From Halorhodospira halophila (GTDB lineage Bacteria > Pseudomonadota > Gammaproteobacteria > Nitrococcales > Halorhodospiraceae), in the NCBI RefSeq assembly GCF_016653405.1, contig NZ_NHSN01000017.1, positions 124,001 through 188,000 on the forward strand: a DNA stretch of 64,000 bases, written 5' to 3'. Position 1 is the stretch's first letter. The number at the start of each line of letters is the position of its first letter. Positions 17,885 through 25,423 of the stretch are shown here, in pieces. The notes below the pieces were generated by a model. That model was not told the origin of the DNA. It made no database searches and saw nothing but the letters and a program-made list of their open reading frames with translations. The translations under genes and the position numbers were made by a program.

Positions 17885-20083
17885 ATGCCCTGGATACTCA
17901 AGTGGTTCCTCTACGCCGTGATCGGGCTGTTCGCCCTGCTGGTGGCGACGGCAACGCTGATCAGCGTGATCCTCGACCCCAATGACTACCGGGACGACAT
18001 CGCGGCTGCCGTTCAGGAAGAGACCGGACGGGAGCTGACCATCGACGGGGACATCCGGCTCTCCTTCTTCCCGTGGCTGGGGGTCGAAGCCGGCCGCGTC
18101 ACCCTCGCCGACCGGGACGGATTCCACGAGGACCCCTTCTTGGAGGTGGAACGGGTGGACGCGGCGGTGCGTCTCCTGCCCTTGCTCTGGGGCCAGCTCG
18201 AGACACGGCTGGTCAGTGTCGAGGCTCCCATCGCCCGGCTCATGATCAACGAGGAGGGCGAAGGCAACTGGGAGGACCTGGTCGCGCGGTTCGCCGAGGA
18301 GGAAGAACCGCCGGCGGAACCGACGGACGGGGCACCGCTCGGCGAGCTGCCACCCATCCTCCGGGATGCCGCCTTCGGCGGACTGCAGGTCCGGCGCGGG
18401 CAGCTGTTCTGGGAGGACCGCAGCATCGATGACCGCAAGGAGGTGGAACGCTTCGACCTGGACATCGAGGCGCTGCGCCTTGGGCGCCCGGTGGCCGTGC
18501 AGTCGAGCTGGGTCGGCCAGGGCGAAGATCTGCCCCGAATCGACGGTCAACTGCGCCTGCAGGCCACCCTGGACGAGGCCCTGGAACAGTTCGACCTGGA
18601 CGGACTCGAGATGCTCATCGAGGCCCAGGGGGCCGAGGTGCCCGGCCGCCAACAGCGTCTGGGTGTGACCGGCCACGGCAGCATCGGCCTGGGCGAGACG
18701 CTGCGGGTGGACTGGCCGGAGCTGGAAGCCACTGCCGCCGGGATCACCCTCCAGGCGGCGGCCGACCTGGAGATGGATGAAGACGGCGCCTTTGGCGGCA
18801 TCGACTGGCAACTGCCCGCGTTCAATCTGCGCACAGCCCTAAGCCGGCTGGACGTCGGCATGCCCACGCCGGCAGACGCCACGGCGCTGACCCGTGTCGG
18901 CGGCACGGGACGGATCGAGCTGGATGGCCAGCAACTGTTGCTGCCCGAATTCGGCTTGGATGTGGATCAATCGCGCATCGAGCTCGACGGCGGGATCGAG
19001 AACTGGACCGGCCCGGCCATGACCCTCAATCTGACCGTCGACGAGATCAACCTGGACCGCTACCTGCCCGCCGAGCAACGGCGTGCCGTGGACGAGCCGA
19101 CGGCGCCGGATACCGGCCTGCCCGATCTCGAGGAGGTCGCTCTCGACCTGCCGCTGGAGCCCCTGCGCACCCTAGCACTCAATGGCGGGCTGGAGATCGG
19201 CGCCCTGACCCTCTCCGGGCTGCTGATCGAGGACATCCGCGGAGATCTCAGCGGCAAAGACGGCCGCGTGGGCATTGCCGGCATGGAGGCTCGCCTCTAC
19301 GAGGGCGAGTATCGCGCCGCCACCTTCCTCGATGCCCGCGGCGACTATCCGTACTTCGAGCTCGACCACCGCCTGGATAACGTGCGGTTCGCACCGCTGC
19401 TCGAGGACCTCCTCGAGCGGGACTGGCTCCACGGCCGGGGCCGCTTCGCTCTGCGGGGCGAAGGCGGCGGCGAGAACCTCTACCAGCTGATCGAGGACTT
19501 CCGCGGCGATGCCGAGCTGGATGTCAGCGAGGGCGCGGTGCTTGGCCTGAACATCCCGCACATGTTCCGCGAGGGCGTGGCCCGAGTCCGGGCCCAGCCG
19601 AGGCCGGAGCCGCCGGAGGACGAGGCACGCACGGATTTCGGATCCTTGACGGCAGGCTTCGAGCTGCGCGACGGCGAGATTCACAACGACAACCTGCGCG
19701 CCGAATCGCCGATCCTGCGCGCTCGCGGCGCCGGTCACGCCAACGTGCTCAGCGAGACCATCGACTACCGCGTGCGCCTATCGGTGATCGACAACCTGGA
19801 GGACGCCGACGGCCGACCGATTCGCGAGCTCAAGGACATCACCGTACCCCTGGAGTTCAGCGGTGACCTGTTCAGCCCACGCATCCGCTTCGACCTCCGC
19901 GCTGCGCTGACCGAGCAGGAGATCCGGCGTCTGCGCGAGGCCCAGCAGCGGCTCGAGGAGGCCGAAGAGAAGGTCCGAGAGGGCTTCCGGGAGCGGATTG
20001 AACAGGAGCTCGAGGAGCAAACCGACCGCGCCGAGGACCGCATCCGTCAGGAGGCGGAGAGCTTCCTGCGGCGGCTGCGCTGA
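17885..20083 (+). CDS. AsmA family protein
   Basis: Large envelope protein of 732 residues, anchored by one N-terminal helix (about 4-28), with the remainder periplasmic. The start region LSVILDPNDYRDDIAAAVQEETGRELTIDGDI-like sequence, followed by SFFPWLGVEAGRVTLAD, is the AsmA N-terminal signature. Near the C-terminus GELTAGFELRDGEIHNDNL-type beta repeats (read here as TAGFELRDGEIHNDNLRAE) match the AsmA_2 region. The tail is a charged helical coil ending in SFLRRLR. AsmA-like proteins belong to the bridge-like lipid transfer group that supports outer-membrane phospholipid homeostasis. ATG 17885 was chosen at the membrane helix. mutY begins 4 bases after the stop. Confidence 0.88.
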   Translation: MPWILKWFLYAVIGLFALLVATATLISVILDPNDYRDDIAAAVQEETGRELTIDGDIRLSFFPWLGVEAGRVTLADRDGFHEDPFLEVERVDAAVRLLPLLWGQLETRLVSVEAPIARLMINEEGEGNWEDLVARFAEEEEPPAEPTDGAPLGELPPILRDAAFGGLQVRRGQLFWEDRSIDDRKEVERFDLDIEALRLGRPVAVQSSWVGQGEDLPRIDGQLRLQATLDEALEQFDLDGLEMLIEAQGAEVPGRQQRLGVTGHGSIGLGETLRVDWPELEATAAGITLQAAADLEMDEDGAFGGIDWQLPAFNLRTALSRLDVGMPTPADATALTRVGGTGRIELDGQQLLLPEFGLDVDQSRIELDGGIENWTGPAMTLNLTVDEINLDRYLPAEQRRAVDEPTAPDTGLPDLEEVALDLPLEPLRTLALNGGLEIGALTLSGLLIEDIRGDLSGKDGRVGIAGMEARLYEGEYRAATFLDARGDYPYFELDHRLDNVRFAPLLEDLLERDWLHGRGRFALRGEGGGENLYQLIEDFRGDAELDVSEGAVLGLNIPHMFREGVARVRAQPRPEPPEDEARTDFGSLTAGFELRDGEIHNDNLRAESPILRARGAGHANVLSETIDYRVRLSVIDNLEDADGRPIRELKDITVPLEFSGDLFSPRIRFDLRAALTEQEIRRLREAQQRLEEAEEKVREGFRERIEQELEEQTDRAEDRIRQEAESFLRRLR

Positions 20084-20087
20084 GCGG

Positions 20088-21164
20088 ATGCGCCGCTGGG
20101 CCACCCCAGACCGCTGCCAGGCGCTTCAGGAGCAACTGATCGCGTGGCAGCGGCAGCACGGGCGAAACGACCTGCCCTGGCAGCAGCCGGCCACGCCCTA
20201 CCGGGTGTGGATCTCCGAGGTCATGCTGCAGCAGACCCGGGTCGAGACCGTCGTACCCTACTTCGAGCGCTTCATGGGGCACTACCCGGACGTAATCGAC
20301 CTCGCCCACGCCGAACTCGACGATGTCCTCGGGCTCTGGGCCGGGCTGGGCTACTACGCCCGTGCCCGCAACCTGCATGCCGCCGCACAGCGAATTGAGG
20401 CCGATTGGAACGGTCACCTGCCCGACGAGCTCGCGGCCCTGCAGACGCTGCCTGGTATCGGCCCCTCCACGGCGGGTGCCATCCGCTCGCTGGGCCACGG
20501 CCTACCCGCGCCGATCCTCGACGGCAACGTTAAACGGGTGCTGGCGCGGCTCGCCGGCATCGAGGGCTGGCCCGGGCGCAACCCGGTCGCGCGGGAGCTG
20601 TGGGCGCTTTCCGCCGCCCTCATCCCTGAAGACGACTGCCGCCGGTTCAACCAGGGGCTGATGGATCTCGGGGCACTGGTCTGTACGCCGCAGGAACCGG
20701 CGTGCCTGCTATGCCCCCTGGCCTCGGCGTGCACGGCCCGGGCGGCGGGCCATCCCGAGGCCTACCCGGCCCCCCGACCGGCGCGCCGGCGCCCCCGGCG
20801 CCAACGGCAGCTGCTGTTGATCGAGCACACCGACACCCTGCTGCTGGAACGCCGCCCAGCCACGGGCATCTGGGGCGGGCTATGGTCCCTGCCGGAGTGC
20901 CAGCCGGACGAAGACCCGTTGGCGCGGGCACAGGCGTTGGGCGCGCACTGCGAACCGGCCGGAAGGCTACCCGAGCGACACCACGCACTGACCCACTTTG
21001 AGCTGATCCTGCAGCCGGTGCGGCTGCGCTGGCACACAGCGGCAACCGCCGTCGGCGAGCCCACCGCCCAACGCCGCTGGTTCCGTCCCGGCCAGGAGAC
21101 GTTGCCCGGACTGCCGGCACCGATCCGGCGGATCCTCCGCGATGCCGGCTATCCGGTGACCTGA
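20088..21164 (+). CDS. mutY: A/G-specific adenine DNA glycosylase MutY
   Basis: Removes adenine paired with 8-oxoguanine. The 358-residue protein has SEVMLQQTRV with the catalytic Glu near 44, the helix-hairpin-helix LPGIGPSTAGAI near 121, and ILDGNVKRVL with the catalytic Asp near 145. A 4Fe-4S ligand set is seen in CTPQEPACLLCPLASAC (spacing Cx6Cx2Cx5C). The C-terminal half is a NUDIX-like domain for 8-oxoG recognition, starting at RRQRQLLLIEH. ATG 20088 lies 4 bases after asmA; the frame continues upstream only as overlap with asmA. yggX follows, the same order as in E. coli. Confidence 0.96.
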   Translation: MRRWATPDRCQALQEQLIAWQRQHGRNDLPWQQPATPYRVWISEVMLQQTRVETVVPYFERFMGHYPDVIDLAHAELDDVLGLWAGLGYYARARNLHAAAQRIEADWNGHLPDELAALQTLPGIGPSTAGAIRSLGHGLPAPILDGNVKRVLARLAGIEGWPGRNPVARELWALSAALIPEDDCRRFNQGLMDLGALVCTPQEPACLLCPLASACTARAAGHPEAYPAPRPARRRPRRQRQLLLIEHTDTLLLERRPATGIWGGLWSLPECQPDEDPLARAQALGAHCEPAGRLPERHHALTHFELILQPVRLRWHTAATAVGEPTAQRRWFRPGQETLPGLPAPIRRILRDAGYPVT

Positions 21165-21238
21165 ATCCAGGTACGCTGGCAGCAACATGGACCGGGTCGG
21201 TACACTAACCGGACGCTTACATCCATCAAGAGGGCAGC

Positions 21239-21511
21239 ATGTCGAGAAAGGTGCACTGCGTGAAGCTCCAGCAGGAGGCCGACGCCCTGGACCGCCCACC
21301 GTACCCCGGCGAGCTGGGCCAGCGGATCTTCGAAAACGTAAGCAAGCAGGCCTGGAGCATGTGGGTCCAGCAGCAGACTATGCTCATCAACGAATACCGG
21401 CTCACCCCGGCCGACCCCAAGGCCCGCGCCTTTCTCGAGCGCGAGATGGAGAACTTCTTCTTTGGCCAAGGCTCGGCACCACCGCCGGATTTCAGCCCTG
21501 ATGGCAGCTGA
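21239..21511 (+). CDS. yggX: Probable Fe(2+)-trafficking protein YggX
   Basis: Cytoplasmic protein of 90 residues associated with protection of iron-sulfur clusters from oxidants and with MutY function. The family pattern is intact: MSRKVHCVKLQQEADALDR with the conserved Cys at residue 7, PYPGELGQRIFENVSKQAW, then MLINEYRLTPADPKARAFLE and MENFFFG. Length equals the usual 90. It sits 74 bases downstream of mutY and ends before tRNA-Phe. Confidence 0.97.
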   Translation: MSRKVHCVKLQQEADALDRPPYPGELGQRIFENVSKQAWSMWVQQQTMLINEYRLTPADPKARAFLEREMENFFFGQGSAPPPDFSPDGS

Positions 21512-21519
21512 AAACGGCG

Positions 21520-21545
21520 CCGCCCCTTGACTCGGGGGGCGGTTT
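21520..21545 (+). terminator. Hairpin after yggX
   Basis: CCGCCCC (21520-21526) pairs with GGGGCGG (21536-21542), followed by TTT at 21543-21545, 9 bases after the yggX stop. The loop holds the -35 hexamer of the tRNA-Phe promoter. Confidence 0.55.
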
Positions 21546-21555
21546 CAGCTTGAAT
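21527..21555 (+). promoter_or_regulatory. Candidate promoter of tRNA-Phe
   Basis: TTGACT (-35) and TTGAAT (-10) are separated by exactly 17 bases, and the -10 ends 11 bases before the mature tRNA. Five of six and four of six positions match the sigma-70 consensus. A G/C-rich discriminator follows, as in stringently controlled stable RNA promoters. Confidence 0.6.
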
Positions 21556-21566
21556 ACGCAGCCGAT

Positions 21567-21642
21567 GGCCGGGTAGCTCAGTCGGTAGAGCATGGGATTG
21601 AAAATCTCAGTGTCGGCGGTTCGATTCCGTCCCCGGCCACCA
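21567..21642 (+). tRNA. tRNA-Phe (anticodon GAA), CCA encoded
   Basis: Complete 76-base cloverleaf. The acceptor arms are GGCCGGG and CCCGGCC, with discriminator A and encoded CCA (21640-21642). The anticodon loop is TTGAAAA, and the T-loop sequence is TTCGATT. No direct repeat of the tRNA 3' end was noticed downstream within the window. Confidence 0.97.
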
Positions 21643-21740
21643 TTTCTCTTTCCCGCGGCGTCCTGCAAAGCCCCAACGCCACCTTAGCCCCCTGTATAGC
21701 TGAACCCTGAGGCACAGGCGCTGTCTCTTCAGACCCCGGG

Positions 21741-22583
21741 TCAGCCAACATCCCGTGCGGATCGTTCCACCCCGGCGGCGAAGAGACCTGCGTCAGGACC
21801 GGAGATCGGCTCAACCTGCACCTGCATCACGCTCGGCACGACGGACGGTCCGAACTGGTGGAAGACCGGGGCATCGGCCGCATCGCGGCCGTGCCCGAGT
21901 TGAACCCGCGCACCCTCAAGGGTCTCCCTGGTCGGATCAAAGGTAAACCAGCCACCACCAACATACGCCTCGAACCAAGCGTGAAGGTCCATCGGCTCCA
22001 ACCCCTGGAGATAACCCGTCACGAGGCGCGCCGGGATACTGAGGCTGCGGCAGAGTGCAATACCCAGATGCGCAAAGTCACGGCAGACCCCCGCACGGCG
22101 TTCAAGGACCTGCTGCGCTGAGATCGGCTCCGGATCCGTTGTCGGCTGGTATGCGACATTGTGATAGATCCACGTCGCGATGGCTGCCACCTGGTCATAG
22201 CCGGGTGACTGGCCGGCAACGATATCGCTCGCCTGCGCAAGGAGTCGGTCCGATTCACAATAGCGGCTGGGCAGCAGGTGGATGAGTGTTTCCTGGGGAA
22301 GGTCCTGTACGGGCACGAACGGCGCGCCCGGCTGCTGCTCGACGCCAGCCGGCACGCGAACATCAGCGCTCACCGACACCGTAAGCGCTCCCGCAGAAGC
22401 GAGCAGGCGCTGGCAGGCATTGCCGTAGAGGTCGCGGTACTCCGTGATGGGCAGGCTTGGCCGCACGGCGTAGCGATCCCGGGCCACCCACTGCCGTCCA
22501 CTGCTGCGTGCACGCAGCATGAATAGCATGAGGCTCTCGCCCTCCAGCTCGAGTTCCAGATGGCAACTGACTCGTAACCACAT
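21741..22583 (-). CDS. Transglutaminase-like domain protein
   Basis: Predicted papain-like transglutaminase or protease-fold protein of 280 residues from ATG 22583. The catalytic Cys lies in RRAGVCRDFAHLGIALCRSL (about 167), the His in PMDLHAWFEAYVGGGWFTFD, and the Asp in the following FDPTRE. An N-terminal beta region (residues 1-80) precedes the core, as in bacterial proteins of COG1305. The reading frame continues 23 codons upstream to 22652 without a clear ribosome site, so the start is uncertain. Its base composition is lower in GC than nearby genes (about 62% over four sampled lines). Substrate unknown. Confidence 0.87.
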   Translation of the reverse strand: MWLRVSCHLELELEGESLMLFMLRARSSGRQWVARDRYAVRPSLPITEYRDLYGNACQRLLASAGALTVSVSADVRVPAGVEQQPGAPFVPVQDLPQETLIHLLPSRYCESDRLLAQASDIVAGQSPGYDQVAAIATWIYHNVAYQPTTDPEPISAQQVLERRAGVCRDFAHLGIALCRSLSIPARLVTGYLQGLEPMDLHAWFEAYVGGGWFTFDPTRETLEGARVQLGHGRDAADAPVFHQFGPSVVPSVMQVQVEPISGPDAGLFAAGVERSARDVG

Positions 22584-22713
22584 GCTTGCTGCGGGGCCTC
22601 CTCGGCAGCGCCTTTGAGAGATGCTTGGGAGGCTTCCTGAGCCCGCCCGCATCTGCTGACTGCATGGTTTTGGCGGACAGCGACGGCGGTGCCGATGGAT
22701 CGACGCGGACCGC

Positions 22714-23868
22714 CTATCGATAGCGCAGATGATCCCGTGTCAACTGATCCAGCGACGTAATCCCCATCAGCTTCATGTCACGGATGACCTCGTTGTAGAG
22801 ATTGTCAAGCGCTTTCTCGACCCCCGCCTGGCCACCGGCGGCCAGCGCGTAAAGGTACAGGTGACCGCCGGAACAGGCCGTGGCGCCGGCAGCAAGCGCC
22901 TTGAGGATGTGAGTACCGCGCTGGATGCCGCCATCACATATAATGTCGATCTGCCCGCCGACGGCGTCCGCGATTTCCGCGATCTGATCGAAGGGCGCCC
23001 GCGAGCCATCGAGCTGCCTTCCCGCATGGTTCGAGACCATGATCGCCGAGGCACCGATATCCACCGCCCGCCGCGCATCCTCCGGGCTCATCACGCCCTT
23101 GAGACAGAACGGTCCTCCCCATTGGGCGCACAACTGCTCGGCGTGCCGCCAGGTCAGCCCCTGATCGAGCATGGTCGAGAAGTACTCGCCCACCGAGATG
23201 GGGACTTTGCTCCCCTCGCGCACGTGGGTGCTGAGCTGCGGCAGGCTGAAGGGCTCCCTGGTGTAGTAGTTGAATGCCCAGCGCGGGTGCCAAGCGAAGC
23301 TAGCCAGGCTGCGCAGCGTCAGTCGCGGCGGTGAAGTGAAACCAGTGCGCAGGTCCCGCTCACGATTCCCCCCGGTGATGGTATCCACGGTCAGCGTCAG
23401 AGCCTCGAAACCGGCGGCCTGGCAACGCTCGATCATCGCCCGGTTCAGCTCGCGGTCCTTGTGGAAATAAAACTGGAACATCTTCGGCGTGGAGTAACGC
23501 TCGCCGATCTCCTCAATGCTGACCGTACCGAGCGACGAGATACCGAAGAACGTATGGTATTTCTGCGCGGCTGCGGCCACCGCGCGCTCACCCTGGTAGT
23601 GAAACAGGCGCTGGAGCGCGGTCGGCGAGCAGAATACGGGCATGCCCAGCCGCTGCCCCATCACGGTCACCGAGGGGTCGACCTCCTCCACCCCGGCGAG
23701 CACGTTCGGTACCAGATCGCACCGCTCGAAGGCCTGGGTATTGCGCCGATAGGTGATCTCGTCCTCGGCCGCCCCGTCGATGTAGTGGAAGATGGGCCCG
23801 GGCAACCGCTTGCGGGCCAGCTCGCGAAAGTCACTTACATTACGGCAGTCTTTGATGCGCTCGAACAT
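22714..23868 (-). CDS. lldD: FMN-dependent L-lactate dehydrogenase / alpha-hydroxy-acid oxidase
   Basis: FMN enzyme of 384 residues in the alpha-hydroxy-acid dehydrogenase family, expected to oxidise L-lactate and pass electrons to quinone. Motifs: FHYIDGAAEDEITYRRN near 30, FCSPTALQRLFHYQGE near 83, TVDTITGGNRERDLRTGF near 167, and SNHAGRQLDGSRAPFD near 275 with the active-site His and Arg. DGGIQRGTHILKALAAGA binds FMN phosphate. The usual family motif reads SNHGGRQLD; here the first Gly is Ala. ATG 23868 follows GAGGGAGAGG. The substrate is assigned by family and could be another 2-hydroxy acid. It is 130 bases upstream of the transglutaminase gene. Confidence 0.88.
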   Translation of the reverse strand: MFERIKDCRNVSDFRELARKRLPGPIFHYIDGAAEDEITYRRNTQAFERCDLVPNVLAGVEEVDPSVTVMGQRLGMPVFCSPTALQRLFHYQGERAVAAAAQKYHTFFGISSLGTVSIEEIGERYSTPKMFQFYFHKDRELNRAMIERCQAAGFEALTLTVDTITGGNRERDLRTGFTSPPRLTLRSLASFAWHPRWAFNYYTREPFSLPQLSTHVREGSKVPISVGEYFSTMLDQGLTWRHAEQLCAQWGGPFCLKGVMSPEDARRAVDIGASAIMVSNHAGRQLDGSRAPFDQIAEIADAVGGQIDIICDGGIQRGTHILKALAAGATACSGGHLYLYALAAGGQAGVEKALDNLYNEVIRDMKLMGITSLDQLTRDHLRYR

Positions 23869-24053
23869 GCACCTCTCCCTCGGCTTCGCGGCTATCCACC
23901 GCGTCCCTGGCAATCTCATCGCCACCGACCATCCCGCGCGACGCGACGCGAGGGACCAGAGTAATCACCTATAGCATAGCGCCGGTGCATGCCTGACAAC
24001 CCGCTTCGATTGCGGGAGAGCGACAAAACGGGGAGGGGGAGAACTTCCAGCCA

Positions 24054-24078
24054 GCGCACCGCCGCCAGGGCGGTGCGC
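24054..24078 (-). terminator. Perfect hairpin downstream of the membrane-protein gene
   Basis: Ten-base arms (GCGCACCGCC and its complement) with a 5-base loop begin 6 bases beyond the stop of the minus-strand gene at 24084. A TTTT occurs only about 20 bases further on, so termination may not be purely intrinsic. Confidence 0.55.
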
Positions 24079-24083
24079 ACCCG

Positions 24084-24731
24084 TCAATCGCGGGGCAGTC
24101 GCCCGCCGTTGAGCTGGCGCAGGATGCGCTGCCCGATGAGCTCGAGCCACAGCGCCCCACGCTCGGCCTGCGCCAGCGCATCGGCGCGCAGGGCTTCCAG
24201 GCGCCCCCAGTAGCGCACCAGTAGCCGCATGGTCGCCCAAGCCAGGAAAAACCCCAGACCGTAACCGAGGATGTCGACCAGAGCACCGGGTGCACCGCCA
24301 CCACCCAAAGCGATCAGGATCCCCCCGTAGAGGATGCCCATCGGGACGAACAGGCCGACCCCCACCACGGCCTCCAGCGCCGTGCGCACGGCGTGACGCG
24401 CGGCCCCGAGGTGAGCACGCAGATCCTTGCCCTCCGGAGCACTCAATCCGAGCAGGGGCCACAGTCCGGCGCGGTGGCCCAGGAAGCGCCCAACCCCCAT
24501 GGCAAAGAGCAGCGCCCAGGCCGGCACTGCGGCGACCGCGGCGGTCACGACAAGGACCACAGCCAGGACCAACGGCCCGAGCAGCACGGCCACCGGCGAG
24601 CCGCGTTCCAGGCCATGGCCGGCCCAGATGGCGTCCAGGAAGGCCATCCCCACCCAGTGCAGCAGGTAGTAGATCAGGATGGCGAACACCAGTGCTGCCA
24701 GCCCGATCCAGGACTCGCGACTCCAATGCAT
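24084..24731 (-). CDS. Hypothetical membrane protein
   Basis: Unrecognised 215-residue protein. Three or four hydrophobic stretches are visible: about 8-32 (IGLAALVFAILIYYLLHWVG), 50-90, 125-145 and 150-170. The hydrophilic C-terminus carries basic and acidic residues and ends in GGRLPRD. ATG 24731 is preceded by GGGGGAG at a spacing of 6, which is better than the upstream in-frame start at 24761. No enzymatic motif is seen. It is divergent from the cytochrome lipoprotein gene and followed by a strong hairpin, so it is probably a single-gene transcript. Confidence 0.75.
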   Translation of the reverse strand: MHWSRESWIGLAALVFAILIYYLLHWVGMAFLDAIWAGHGLERGSPVAVLLGPLVLAVVLVVTAAVAAVPAWALLFAMGVGRFLGHRAGLWPLLGLSAPEGKDLRAHLGAARHAVRTALEAVVGVGLFVPMGILYGGILIALGGGGAPGALVDILGYGLGFFLAWATMRLLVRYWGRLEALRADALAQAERGALWLELIGQRILRQLNGGRLPRD

Positions 24732-24829
24732 GGGCACTCCCCCGAATGAATCCTGAGCCACAGCTTACTGATTCCGACTCCGGCGGTGCCAGGGGCAAAA
24801 CACCCTCGCCGGGACCCTATCGGTGCAGC

Positions 24830-24858
24830 GTGACGGAAGACCGCACTCCGCCTACACT
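24830..24858 (+). promoter_or_regulatory. Candidate promoter of the cytochrome-ABC1 kinase pair
   Basis: GTGACG (-35) and TACACT (-10), 17 bases apart, end 40 bases before the ATG at 24899. Each hexamer matches four of six consensus positions. Confidence 0.35.
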
Positions 24859-24898
24859 GCAGAGATAGAGACGCCGGTCTGAGCAAGAGGAGTGCACC

Positions 24899-25423
24899 AT
24901 GCACGTGCGGTACTGGATGTTGGTGATCATCGCCGCGGGCCTGCTGGCCCTTTCGGGCTGCAACGATTCATCCGCCCCTGAAACCCCCGAGACGGACGAG
25001 ACGGGCGATCAGGAGGCGCATTTCGAGCCGGCCGAGGATCCGATGGAGGGCGCCCGCGAGGAGGCGGCAACCGAGGAAGGAAACAACAGCGTGTCGACCG
25101 ACGAGGCGACATCGGCCGATGAGGAAGCTGAGGCACAGCCAGTGGCCGACCAAACCGAACAGGGCAATGAAGACCACCCCGGACTCGCCATCTACCGCAG
25201 TGGCACCGCTCCGAGCTGCCGTTCGTGCCACGACCGCGGCATCGCCGGTGCGCCGGTCCTCGGGCAGGAGGCAGACTGGGCGGACCGCTCGCGCGACATC
25301 GACGAGCTGCTCGACGCCACCCTGCGGGGCAAGGGCGCCATGCCGGCCTACCGCGGGCGGGCCGATGAGGACGAACTGATCAAGGCCATCGAGTACATGC
25401 TCTCGACCCTCGACAACGCATGA
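24899..25423 (+). CDS. Cytochrome c domain lipoprotein with acidic linker
   Basis: Exported mono-haem c-type cytochrome of 174 residues. A signal peptide ends in the lipobox LSGC (Cys20), so the mature protein is probably lipid-anchored. An Asp/Glu/Thr-rich linker follows (about 21-95). The C-terminal class I cytochrome domain has the haem motif CRSCH near 105 and GAMPAYRGRADEDEL, whose Met is the likely axial ligand. The site AAGAGGAG precedes ATG 24899. Its last four bases overlap the start of an ABC1-family kinase (ATGA), suggesting joint expression. The acidic linker fits a protein exposed to high salt. Electron partner unknown. Confidence 0.88.
   Translation: MHVRYWMLVIIAAGLLALSGCNDSSAPETPETDETGDQEAHFEPAEDPMEGAREEAATEEGNNSVSTDEATSADEEAEAQPVADQTEQGNEDHPGLAIYRSGTAPSCRSCHDRGIAGAPVLGQEADWADRSRDIDELLDATLRGKGAMPAYRGRADEDELIKAIEYMLSTLDNA

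Noticed and set aside
17765-18811. Extension of the 46-residue membrane peptide into a 395-codon minus-strand frame
   Set aside because: The extra part is antisense to asmA and low in recognisable structure; the ribosome site lies at 17764.
21578-21814. Minus-strand frame across tRNA-Phe ending in a GDGIEPPTL-like peptide
   Set aside because: This peptide is the known false translation of a tRNA gene on the opposite strand.
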